Assembly: GCA_025454715.1 (NCBI GenBank)
Contig: JALONY010000248.1
Location: 1-7,496 of the forward strand
Direction of reading: 5' to 3'
DNA from: Anaerolineae bacterium
Lineage (GTDB): Bacteria > Chloroflexota > Anaerolineae > Aggregatilineales > Phototrophicaceae
Length of the DNA: 7,496 nucleotides
In this document: positions 1 to 6,076 of the stretch, one piece after another
Position numbering within the stretch: position 1 is the first letter of the stretch
Layout: each line of letters opens with the position of its first letter
Notes under the pieces: generated by a model
The model's input: the letters and a program-made list of their open reading frames with translations, nothing else
The model's database searches: none
What the model was told of the DNA's origin: nothing
Translations under genes and position numbers: made by a program

Positions 1-1
1 C

Positions 2-349
2 GCCCGTGACACATTCGATGTCGAGGGCACGCCCATCAACCGCTTTGCACACTACGACACCGGCCAAGCGGTGCAAAACCTCGTCGTGCAGGCCACCGCC
101 CTCGGCCTCAACGTCCGCCAGATGGGCGGCATCCTGCCCGAGCGCATCCGCGAGCTGTACGCCATCCCCGACGGCTATACCATCCTCGCCGGACTCGCCA
201 TCGGCCACCCGGGCGACCCCGAGGCGTTGGTCTCGCCGCTGAAAGAGCGTGAGGCGTTGCCCCGCACCCGCAAAACCTTGGCCGAGCTGGTCTTTACCGA
301 CTCGTTCGGTCAACCCCACCCGCTGACCGAGACCGACGAGCAAGCGTAG
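2..349 (+). CDS. Nitroreductase-family protein, C-terminal part (5' end outside window)
   Basis: The frame is open from the window edge to a TAG at 347-349, giving about 115 residues, so only the C-terminal half is present. The segment HYDTGQAVQNLVVQATALGL (about residues 17-36) resembles the helix of FMN-dependent nitroreductases that carries a D-x-G-x-A-x-x-N-L pattern and the 'ATALGL' end. It is followed by RQMGG, then IPDGY and LAIGHPGDPEAL, the usual late strand and loop of the family. Such proteins bind FMN and reduce nitro compounds, quinones or similar acceptors with NAD(P)H in the cytoplasm; the substrate cannot be told from this fragment. The tail after 'LAELVF' is short and ordinary. 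The next gene on the same strand begins roughly 70-95 bp downstream, with a possible promoter between them, so co-transcription is not certain. The family call is fairly safe, the subfamily is not. Confidence 0.8.
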   Translation, partial: ARDTFDVEGTPINRFAHYDTGQAVQNLVVQATALGLNVRQMGGILPERIRELYAIPDGYTILAGLAIGHPGDPEALVSPLKEREALPRTRKTLAELVFTDSFGQPHPLTETDEQA

Positions 350-372
350 GGAAACTGAGCAACAGGTGAGTC

Positions 373-401
373 TGGTCAGGGCACCCGCCGATGCCTACAA
401 T
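373..401 (+). promoter_or_regulatory. Candidate sigma-70-type promoter for the epimerase gene
   Basis: TGGTCA (373-378) and TACAAT (396-401) are separated by exactly 17 bases. They match the -35 and -10 consensus at 4 of 6 and 5 of 6 positions. Transcription would start near 407-409, just ahead of the GTG at 419 that I consider a possible original start codon of the epimerase. The box lies in the only non-coding gap on the + strand. A match of this quality can arise by chance, so this is a suggestion only. Confidence 0.35.
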
Positions 402-443
402 ACACCGCAATTCCGTTCGTGAAACACCGGCGGCGCGGGCTTT

Positions 444-1445
444 TTGGGCATCAATATGGTGCGCCACCTGCTGGCGCGGGGCCACCGCGTGGTCTCGCTC
501 GACATCGCGCCGTTCGATTACCCCGAAAAAGCGCAAATCACCGAAATCATCGGCGACATCCGCAAGCGCGCCGATGTCGATAAGGCGATGCAAGGCGTCG
601 ATATCGTCATCCACACCGCCGCCGCCCTGCCGCTCTACACCCCCGAGGACATCTACAGCACCGACATCGAGGGCACCCGCACGGTGATTGAAAGCGCCAA
701 ACAGCACGGCGTGCAGCGCTTCATCCACATCTCCTCGACCGCCGTCTACGGCATCCCAGACCACCACCCGCTGCGCGAGGACGACAAGCTCGACGGGGTC
801 GGGCCGTATGGCAAGGCCAAAATCGAGGCCGAAAACGTGTGCCTCGAGTACCGCAAGCAGGGCATGATCGTCCCGATCATCCGCCCGAAGTCGTTCATCG
901 GGCCGGAGCGCCTCGGCGTGTTCGCGCTGTTTTATGACTGGGCGAAGGACGGCCACGGCTTCCCGATGCTGGGCAGCGGCAACAACCGCTATCAATTGCT
1001 GGACGTGGAAGACCTATGCGACGCGATTTACCTGACGGCCACCCTGCCCGCCGCCCAAGCCAACGACACCTTCAACATCGGCGCGAAGGTCTTCACCACC
1101 ATGAAGGAAGACTATCAGGCCGTGCTGGATGATGCAGGTTTCGGCAAGAAGATTGTCGGGTTGCCCGCCGCGCCCGCCATCTGGGCGTTGCGCGTGCTGG
1201 AGGCCATGCGCCTGTCGCCGCTGTACAAGTGGGTGTACGAGACGGCCAGCAAGGACTCGTTCGTCAGCATCGAGCGCGCCGAGCAAAAATTGGGCTACGC
1301 GCCCAAGTTCAGCAACAAAGATGCGCTGGTGCGCAATTACCGCTGGTACATCGGCAACCTGAGCAAGTTCGAGAACACCAGCGGCGTCAGCCACCGCGTG
1401 CCGTGGAAGCAAGGCATCTTGGGCATCGCCAAGAAGTTCTTCTAG
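444..1445 (+). CDS. NAD(P)-dependent epimerase/dehydratase (extended SDR, 3-beta-HSD-like), 5' end disrupted
   Basis: This is an extended short-chain dehydrogenase: a Rossmann-fold enzyme acting on nucleotide sugars or steroid-like alcohols. From the TTG at 444 the frame gives 333 residues. Visible motifs are VVSLD (acidic D20 at the end of beta-2, favouring NAD), GDI (37-39), HTAA (57-60), HISSTAVYG (95-103) and the catalytic Y122-GKA-K126. The C-terminal part, with SPLYKWVYE and AEQKLGYAPKFS, resembles 3-beta-HSD/sterol-dehydrogenase-like SDRs. A basic, hydrophobic tail (ILGIAKKFF) ends the protein and could touch the membrane. The nucleotide-binding loop TGGAGFLG is encoded in the same frame at 426-449, but a TGA at 420-422 stands immediately before it and no start codon lies between them. 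The TTG at 444 therefore excludes most of this motif and is unlikely to be the real start. A deletion of 3n+2 bases near 422-426 would explain this (see findings). No clear ribosome binding site is visible. The substrate is unknown. Confidence 0.85.
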   Translation: MGINMVRHLLARGHRVVSLDIAPFDYPEKAQITEIIGDIRKRADVDKAMQGVDIVIHTAAALPLYTPEDIYSTDIEGTRTVIESAKQHGVQRFIHISSTAVYGIPDHHPLREDDKLDGVGPYGKAKIEAENVCLEYRKQGMIVPIIRPKSFIGPERLGVFALFYDWAKDGHGFPMLGSGNNRYQLLDVEDLCDAIYLTATLPAAQANDTFNIGAKVFTTMKEDYQAVLDDAGFGKKIVGLPAAPAIWALRVLEAMRLSPLYKWVYETASKDSFVSIERAEQKLGYAPKFSNKDALVRNYRWYIGNLSKFENTSGVSHRVPWKQGILGIAKKFF

Positions 1446-1467
1446 GGCGCACCACCCGCCACACCAC

Positions 1468-1499
1468 AACGCGCCGATGAGAGGACTCATCGGCGCGTT
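1468..1499. terminator. Bidirectional intrinsic terminator between convergent genes
   Basis: A perfect 14-bp inverted repeat (1468-1481 and 1486-1499, arm AACGCGCCGATGAG) encloses a 4-base AGGA loop. A short T-rich stretch (TTCGTTT) follows on the + strand, and A/T-containing sequence lies on the other side. It sits 22 bp after the epimerase stop codon and 21 bp beyond the stop of the GH18-like gene, in the only gap between the convergent units. It probably ends transcription from both sides. The U-tract is weak, so it may rely partly on stem strength. Confidence 0.8.
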
Positions 1500-1520
1500 C
1501 GTTTAGGCCAAGCGCTGAGC

Positions 1521-2960
1521 TCACCCGCCCAGCCAAAACTGCTCGAACAAGCGCCATTCGTCGGCGCTGGTCGTCCACTCGGCATAGATGGCCACGCCGG
1601 TAATCGCCAGCGCCCGCTCGCCCGCCCGTTGCCGCCCGCGCTGCACCCCCTCGATGGCCGATGGCACGTTCTCGACCGCCGCGAGGTGGATCGTGCCTTG
1701 GTCGTCATAGGTCGGGATGCCCATCACCACGTCCGCACCGCTCTCCAGCGCCCCGACCGCCTCGGCGTAGCTCTGCGTCTGGTACGCCACCCACTCGACG
1801 TAATCGGCGGCGGTCGTCAGGCTCGAGTTGTACGTCATCACCATGATTTCATCGGTCAGCAACGCCACGCGCTGCTTGAAATCGCGGCTGTACTCGGCGA
1901 CCGCGTTGGTCTCGCGGGCGCGCTGGTTGCGCGGCACGGTCATATCGCTGGGCGCGATGTCCGCGAACATCGTCACGGCCAAGCGCCCGTCCTCGCCCAT
2001 CTCGCGCCGCACCGCTTGCAATAGGGCGATAAAAGCCGCCGAGTCGCGCTCCGGCATCGGCTCGACGTTCAAAATCACCCCATCGAAGCCGAAATCGTTG
2101 ACCAAGCGCCCCGACATGCGCGCAATCTCCTCACGCACCGCCGGATCGTTGATGCGGTACGGCTCACCGGCCTGCACGTCGAGGTCGTTGGGGATGCCCA
2201 GCCAACCCAGCAATTGCCCCTCGGGGTAGGCGATGCGGTATTGCCCGACGAACCCGCCGACCGCCCCCTGCACCTCCTCGAAGATGTTCTCGCCAGCCCG
2301 CCGCCCCGACCACGCATTATCGCCCTTGAGATAGGCGACATAGGCATAGGTCGTGCCGATGCGGTGCTGCTTCAGGCGCTCGACCAAGCCGGCCACCTCG
2401 ACATCGGAGCGCGAGTCGTATGACCACTCTGACCCCAGCCAGACCCCATTGGGGAACGAGACGGGCGCATCGCGGCTGAACAGCGCCAGCGCCGCCACCA
2501 CCCCGACGAACACGACGACCGCAGCGGCGATATAGACCGTCAGGCTAAGCTGCCTGAGGTTGAGCTTGGGCAACGCCAAGCCCGCCCCGCCCTCGGTGCG
2601 CGGCACGGCGGCCTGACGCCCGCGCTTGGCGGCGGGTGGGGTGCTCGGGCTGGCCTGCCCAATCATGGACGGGCGGTCACGCAGGCGGCGGCGCTCGGCG
2701 GGCTGAGCGGGTGCCAACGGCGAAAACGCCTCGATGTCGGGCGGGCGGGCGGGCACATCGGCGGGCGGCATGACCGGTGCCGTGCTGTGCTCTGGCGCGG
2801 GGTCGGGCTGGCCGCCGCCCTTGCGCCGTTGCTCGATGCGCTGGCGGGCGCGCCGTGCCCGCGCCGCGGTCGGCTCGTCATCGGTAGGGGCTTGCGGCTT
2901 GTCAATCGAGTCCAGAAAAGCGTCGAGGTCGAACTCGTTCGGGTCAGTGTTCCCCGCCAT
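1521..2960 (-). CDS. Membrane-anchored GH18-like TIM-barrel protein (glycoside hydrolase fold, altered catalytic motif)
   Basis: The protein has 479 residues in three parts. Residues 1-135 are Pro/Ala/Arg-rich and probably disordered, beginning with an acidic DLDAFLDSID segment and a basic stretch (about 32-48). Residues 139-161 form one hydrophobic helix (VYIAAAVVVFVGVVAALALF) after basic residues, giving a type II membrane protein with its C-terminus outside. Residues about 168-479 look like a GH18/spore-germination-hydrolase-like barrel: GVWLGSEW, TTYAYVAYLKG, LGWLGIP, FGFDGVILNVE (291-300), MVMTYN (373-378), VVMGIPTYDD and GVAIYAEW. The catalytic signature DGxDxDxE appears as D293-G-V-I-L-N-V-E300: the general-acid glutamate is kept, but the two inner aspartates are Ile and Asn. 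It may bind or slowly cleave a cell-surface glycan; the activity is inferred. GAGGAGG lies 6 bases before the ATG. The start overlaps the end of ybeY by 17 bp, indicating co-transcription. Confidence 0.75.
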   Translation of the reverse strand: MAGNTDPNEFDLDAFLDSIDKPQAPTDDEPTAARARRARQRIEQRRKGGGQPDPAPEHSTAPVMPPADVPARPPDIEAFSPLAPAQPAERRRLRDRPSMIGQASPSTPPAAKRGRQAAVPRTEGGAGLALPKLNLRQLSLTVYIAAAVVVFVGVVAALALFSRDAPVSFPNGVWLGSEWSYDSRSDVEVAGLVERLKQHRIGTTYAYVAYLKGDNAWSGRRAGENIFEEVQGAVGGFVGQYRIAYPEGQLLGWLGIPNDLDVQAGEPYRINDPAVREEIARMSGRLVNDFGFDGVILNVEPMPERDSAAFIALLQAVRREMGEDGRLAVTMFADIAPSDMTVPRNQRARETNAVAEYSRDFKQRVALLTDEIMVMTYNSSLTTAADYVEWVAYQTQSYAEAVGALESGADVVMGIPTYDDQGTIHLAAVENVPSAIEGVQRGRQRAGERALAITGVAIYAEWTTSADEWRLFEQFWLGG

Positions 2961-3459
2961 GATTGGCCTCCTCGAGGGCTGGCACCAACGCGGTCGAGAT
3001 GCCCAACGTCGTCAGGGCGCGGTCTTGCGCCGCCCACATCACGGCACGGGCTTCGGGCGTGTTGTGGTCATAGCCCAGCAGGTGCAGCGTGCCGTGTGCC
3101 ACCAACAGCATCAGGCTATCGGTCAGCGGGTGATGCTCACGCTCGGCTTGGGCGCTGGCATACGGGAAGGCGATGATCAAATCGCCCAAGTAGGGCGGCT
3201 CATCGGCCATGGCGCTGGCCAATTCGGGCGGCAACGGGTCGGCGGGGAACGACAGCACATCGGTCGGGGCGTCGATGCCGCGAAACTCGCGGTTGAGCGC
3301 GGCCACCGCGTCGTTGTCGGTCACGACCACCGTGATGGCGCTGCGCGGGTCGCGGCCTTCTTGCGCCAGCACCACCAGCGCGGCACGCGCCAGCGCGTCG
3401 GCGTCCATCGGCCAATCGGCCTCGTTTTGCACGTCAATCCCATGCGCGGGTGCGGTCAT
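2944..3459 (-). CDS. ybeY: YbeY endoribonuclease (16S rRNA maturation factor)
   Basis: YbeY is a zinc-dependent single-strand endoribonuclease needed for 16S rRNA 3'-end maturation and ribosome quality control. The 171-residue protein has the diagnostic metal-binding motif H122-xxx-H126-xxxxx-H132 in HGTLHLLGYDH, the upstream block NREFRGIDAPTDVLSFP (56-72), and LGDLIIAF (91-98). All family landmarks are present in the right order, so this copy looks functional. I chose the ATG at 3459 because GAGGAG lies 7 bases before it and because the sequence then starts like other YbeY proteins. The frame stays open upstream to 3585, but that extension reads as non-homologous sequence. The gene overlaps the end of the 7TM-HD gene by 26 bp and the start of the GH18-like gene by 17 bp. 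The pgpH-ybeY pairing is classic, for example yqfF-yqfG in Bacillus. Confidence 0.95.
   Translation of the reverse strand: MTAPAHGIDVQNEADWPMDADALARAALVVLAQEGRDPRSAITVVVTDNDAVAALNREFRGIDAPTDVLSFPADPLPPELASAMADEPPYLGDLIIAFPYASAQAEREHHPLTDSLMLLVAHGTLHLLGYDHNTPEARAVMWAAQDRALTTLGISTALVPALEEANHGGEH
2967..2973 (-). promoter_or_regulatory. Ribosome binding site of the GH18-like gene
   Basis: On the - strand this reads GAGGAGG, 6 bases upstream of the ATG at 2960. It lies inside the last codons of ybeY and fixes the start of the overlapping downstream gene. Confidence 0.75.
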
Positions 3460-4048
3460 CGTCGTACTCCTCATCATCTGGCGTGTCGGGGGTATCGGTG
3501 GCGGGCAAGCCCAGCGCACGGTCACTGTTGGCGACGTTGGGCGACAGCCACGCCAATTCGTCGGTGCGCCGCACATCGGGCGCATCGGGGCGCTCGACCC
3601 GCACCAGCGGCATCGATTGAGTCAAGCGGGCGCGGGCGATAGCCTCGTCATAATTGATGCGCGGGTGGACGCTGGCCTCGATTAGGCTGGTAAAAATCGC
3701 CTCGATTTTGACGAGGTCACCCAGCGTCAGGCCGCTCTCGTCCAGCTCGCCGCGCTCGCGGTAGCTGTTGATGATTTTGTTGACGTGGTGGCGGATGTCG
3801 TCGCGGGTGCGCACCTCGGCGGAGCGCAAGGCCGCCTCGCACGAGTCGGCCAGCATCATGATGCCGGTCTCTTTGGTCTGCGGGCGCGGCCCCGGGTAGC
3901 GAAACAGCGCCTCGTCCACCTTGCTCGGGTCGTCTCCGGCGCGGATGACCGCCTGCTGATAGAACACCTTGACCAACGTCGTGCCGTGGTGCTCCTTGAT
4001 GAAATCGACCATGCGCGACGGCAAGCGGTGCTGGCGCGCCATCGCCAT
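3434..4048 (-). CDS. pgpH: PgpH/YqfF 7TM-HD phosphodiesterase, C-terminal HD-domain fragment
   Basis: This is the third piece of a broken 7TM-HD gene. PgpH-type proteins hydrolyse cyclic di-AMP with a cytoplasmic HD domain. From the ATG at 4048 the fragment has 204 residues, but homologous sequence begins earlier in the same frame, at about 4084, with SAELIIAHVTKG, which carries the histidine of the 'IIxHV' metal ligand. It continues with RLPSRMVDFIKEHHGTTLV (HH at 20-21), YPGPRPQTKETGIMMLADSCEAA (aspartate D68) and a helical C-terminal region, ending in an acidic tail that overlaps ybeY. The HDIGK block and the following FIENQ/NPHD region, which should sit between this fragment and the preceding one, are absent. 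Without the HD pair the metal site cannot form, so the phosphodiesterase is predicted inactive if the sequence is correct. The ATG at 4048 is probably an internal methionine rather than a start. Confidence 0.85.
   Translation of the reverse strand: MAMARQHRLPSRMVDFIKEHHGTTLVKVFYQQAVIRAGDDPSKVDEALFRYPGPRPQTKETGIMMLADSCEAALRSAEVRTRDDIRHHVNKIINSYRERGELDESGLTLGDLVKIEAIFTSLIEASVHPRINYDEAIARARLTQSMPLVRVERPDAPDVRRTDELAWLSPNVANSDRALGLPATDTPDTPDDEEYDDDRTRAWD
3467..3472 (-). promoter_or_regulatory. Ribosome binding site deciding the ybeY start
   Basis: GAGGAG on the - strand, 7 bases before the ATG at 3459, supports that start over the longer open frame. It is embedded in the 3' end of the 7TM-HD gene, where the same bases encode part of its acidic tail (DDEEYDDD). 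Confidence 0.75.
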
Positions 4049-4083
4049 GCCTTTGGTGACGTGGGCGATGATGAGCTCGGCGC

Positions 4084-4701
4084 TTACAGCGCCGCCACAT
4101 AGACCAGCGCGCCGTTGGCCCCGACCGCGTTGGCGGCCTGCTCCGACAGGTTGGCCACCTGCAAGCTGTGCTGATAGGTGCCCGGCGCCTCGCGCATCAG
4201 GCGTTGGAGCAACGGTTGCCCCGACTGGCTGAGCTCCATCAAGCGCATCACGGTCGGCAGGTTGAAGGTCTGGCCGAGCAGGTACAGCCCGACCAGCGTG
4301 AGCGCGGCGGTAATCACGCCGTTGAGCAGCGAGAACACGCTCCGCGTCAGCAGTTCCTCATAGCTGGGCGGGGTGGGCGCGCCCAGCGAGAACACCGCCA
4401 ACAGCCCGAGGTTGACCAGCGACACCAGCAACCCAGCCACGATGTAGCTGTTGAGGCGTTCTGGGCGGCGCAACGCCAAGGTGCCCATGATGCCGTTGGC
4501 GGCCACCAGCATCGTAAATTCCATCGAGCCATCGGCCAAGAGGCCGCACAAGAAGGCGAAGCCCAGCGCACCAATCAAGCCGACGCCCGGGGTGGACATC
4601 GAGACATAGAGCAAGGCCAACACCCCCGCCGGAAACAGGTAATACTCGCCCAGCACGCTCAGGCGCGCCACCACCAGCATCACGCAAAACACGGTCATCA
4701 A
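4084..4701 (-). CDS. pgpH: PgpH/YqfF 7TM-HD phosphodiesterase, middle fragment (transmembrane region and start of HD domain)
   Basis: This second piece has 205 residues from a TTG at 4701, with homologous codons extending slightly upstream (GQPRTLWLL). I count six hydrophobic helices, about 3-14, 18-36, 41-56, 61-77, 86-107 and 121-144, where the family has seven, so the first helix is missing. EYYLFPAG and the 'LLNGV' segment are typical of the 7TM_7TMR_HD domain. After the last helix comes the linker FNLPTVMRLMELSQ, then MREAPGTYQHSLQVANLSEQAANAVGAN, the opening of the HD domain with its first metal-ligand histidine (H178). The frame ends at a TAA right after YVAAL, exactly where relatives continue YHDIGK. 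Both ends of this fragment are therefore abnormal. It is very unlikely to be a separate protein; it is an internal section of one damaged or wrongly assembled gene. Confidence 0.85.
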   Translation of the reverse strand: MMTVFCVMLVVARLSVLGEYYLFPAGVLALLYVSMSTPGVGLIGALGFAFLCGLLADGSMEFTMLVAANGIMGTLALRRPERLNSYIVAGLLVSLVNLGLLAVFSLGAPTPPSYEELLTRSVFSLLNGVITAALTLVGLYLLGQTFNLPTVMRLMELSQSGQPLLQRLMREAPGTYQHSLQVANLSEQAANAVGANGALVYVAAL

Positions 4702-4726
4702 CAGCCACAGCGTGCGCGGCTGCCCG

Positions 4727-5581
4727 CTAGATGTCCGGCAGGCGGCGGTCTGCCGACTGGATGAGCCCGAGTTGCCCCAGCGCCTCGATGTCGGCGGGGC
4801 GCAACATGGTGCCCGCCGTCACCACCAATTGCCCGCGCTGGAAGCTCACGGTTTGCTCGTTGACCGCGGCGGCGGCGGCGGTGCGGGCGGCTTCGGTGGC
4901 GTCGAGGTCGATGCGCTGGTTGGGGCGGATCAGGTCATCGACCACATCGACGATGATGGCCACCTCGCTGGAGCTGAAACGCAAACTGACCTGATTGGGC
5001 AAGCGTTCGAGGATGCGCGCCGTGTCGGCCTCGCGGATGGAGTCGCGCATCACGCGCTCCAGCAGGCTGAGCACCTCCCCGCGAATCAACAACCACGCCT
5101 CGTCACTCATCTGGGCGATGGCGGGCACGGTGGTCTCGGGGTTGAGCTGGAGCGCGGTGATTTTCTGGAGGTCGGCGGTGCGTTGCTCCAGCGTGGCATA
5201 CGGGTCGCGCCGCACGTTGTCGATGAATTCGAGGATGCGCGCCGTCAGGTTGGACTGCTCGCGGGCGACGTTGAGGTCGGCTTGGTTGTAAATCGGCTGG
5301 ATGGCGGTGCGTGCCTCGTCGCGGCGCTGGTTGGTCAGCACCCCGCTGACATACGTCCGTGAGATGGGCGCGAAGATGTCGCGGGTCGAGACCTGCCCGA
5401 CCTCTAAGGTGCTGACGAAGCCCTGCCCGGGGAAGAACGAATCGAACGCCACCACCAGCGTGCTGACCAGCGTCATGATGACGCCAGCCAGCACCAGCGA
5501 AGCGCGGTTGAGGCGGCGCGCCGCCCGCTCACGGTCGATGCCGAACGTGCGGTGCAAAAAGTCGGCCAGTGAAGGGATCAT
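4727..5581 (-). CDS. pgpH: PgpH/YqfF 7TM-HD phosphodiesterase, N-terminal fragment (extracellular 7TMR-HDED domain)
   Basis: This first piece has 284 residues. A basic cytoplasmic start is followed by a membrane helix (about 28-48, SLVLAGVIMTLVSTLVVAF) and then the extracellular 7TMR-HDED ligand-sensing domain. Visible family features are VGQVSTRDIFAPIS (61-74), EARTAIQPIYNQ, the helical middle, and near the end RGQLVVTAGTMLRPADIEALGQLGL. In relatives the next element is the first helix of the 7TM block; here a TAG follows RRLPDI instead, and the next frame resumes a helix later. The gene starts 29 bp after yqeY with no obvious ribosome binding site, so it may rely on translational coupling. 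Together the three fragments span 3434-5581 and would form a protein of roughly 750-790 residues if the missing pieces were restored. The neighbouring ybeY supports the pgpH assignment. Confidence 0.85.
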   Translation of the reverse strand: MIPSLADFLHRTFGIDRERAARRLNRASLVLAGVIMTLVSTLVVAFDSFFPGQGFVSTLEVGQVSTRDIFAPISRTYVSGVLTNQRRDEARTAIQPIYNQADLNVAREQSNLTARILEFIDNVRRDPYATLEQRTADLQKITALQLNPETTVPAIAQMSDEAWLLIRGEVLSLLERVMRDSIREADTARILERLPNQVSLRFSSSEVAIIVDVVDDLIRPNQRIDLDATEAARTAAAAAVNEQTVSFQRGQLVVTAGTMLRPADIEALGQLGLIQSADRRLPDI

Positions 5582-5610
5582 CGCGGCACGCGCACCACCA
5601 CCACGCGCAA

Positions 5611-6060
5611 CTACGCGCCCAACGACTCGCGGACGGCTTGGTTGACCAGCTTACCGTCGGCCAAGCCCTTCACCCGCGCCATCATCGGCCCCATCACCTT
5701 GTTCATGTCCTTGGCGCTGGTCGCGCCCACCTCGGCGATGATTTCGGCGGCGATGGCCTTCAGCTCGTCCAGCGAGAGCTGGCGCGGCAAGAAGCCCTCG
5801 ATGACGACCAATTCGGCCTGCTCGGCCTCGAGGATGTCGGTGCGCCCCGCCTTGCGCGCCTCTTCGATGGCCTCGCGGCGCTTCTTGGCCTCTTTTTGCA
5901 GCACGGTCAGCACGTCGGCATCCTCGAGGGTGGTGCGCGTGTCGATTTCGACCTGCTTGATGGCGCTTTGCAAACCACGGATGATGTCGCGGCGGTGGCT
6001 GTCCTTGCTGACCATGGCCTCTTTCAGCGCGGCGTTGAGTTGGTCACGGGTGGTGCTCAT
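5611..6060 (-). CDS. yqeY: GatB/YqeY-domain protein
   Basis: This 149-residue soluble protein matches the full length and layout of the YqeY family, which shares the C-terminal tail domain of the GatB amidotransferase subunit. Recognisable blocks are LKEAMVSKD (12-20), the IIRGLQSAIKQVEID region, VLQKEAKKRREAIEE (coiled, highly charged), GFLPRQLS, IIAEVGATSAKDMNKVMGPMM and the conserved ending GLADGKLVNQAV. The GatB tail domain binds tRNA; the role of free YqeY is not firmly established, so a tRNA-related function is inferred. I chose the ATG at 6060 because GAGAGGA lies 8 bases upstream and because MSTTRDQLN begins like other members; the frame stays open upstream to 6120, but those residues overlap mtaB and look non-homologous. 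It follows mtaB by 16 bp. No lesion is visible in this gene. Confidence 0.93.
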   Translation of the reverse strand: MSTTRDQLNAALKEAMVSKDSHRRDIIRGLQSAIKQVEIDTRTTLEDADVLTVLQKEAKKRREAIEEARKAGRTDILEAEQAELVVIEGFLPRQLSLDELKAIAAEIIAEVGATSAKDMNKVMGPMMARVKGLADGKLVNQAVRESLGA

Positions 6061-6068
6061 GGGGGATG

Positions 6069-6075
6069 TCCTCTC
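6069..6075 (-). promoter_or_regulatory. Ribosome binding site of yqeY
   Basis: GAGAGGA on the - strand, 8 bases before the ATG at 6060, fills most of the 16-bp gap after the mtaB stop codon. It supports the shorter start of yqeY. Confidence 0.65.
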
Positions 6076-6076
6076 G

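Noticed and set aside
391..420. ATG at 391 as the start of the epimerase (MPTIHRNSV...)
   Set aside because: It is in a different frame from TGGAGFLG, has no ribosome binding site at proper distance, and overlaps the candidate -10 box. It could only be right if two bases are extra or one is missing nearby.
366..449. GTG at 366 with TGA at 420 read through as an amino acid (recoding)
   Set aside because: This frame does join TGGAGFLG directly, but the residues before the TGA do not resemble a Rossmann first strand, and all other genes here use TGA as a normal stop (mtaB, the upstream partial gene).
294..995. Long - strand open frame opposite the epimerase (233 residues), and similar frames at 1014-1490 and 2734-3642
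   Set aside because: The sense frames contain clear family motifs; the antisense products are low-complexity and start without ribosome binding sites.
2736..2765. GGGC-rich repeated stretch in the GH18-like gene as a possible regulatory repeat
   Set aside because: It is explained by Pro/Ala-rich codons of the disordered N-terminal region and has no regular period.
4084..4729. Programmed ribosomal frameshifting joining the three pgpH frames
   Set aside because: No slippery heptamer is visible at either junction, and shifting frame would not restore the missing helix or the HD motif. Sequence is absent, not merely out of frame.
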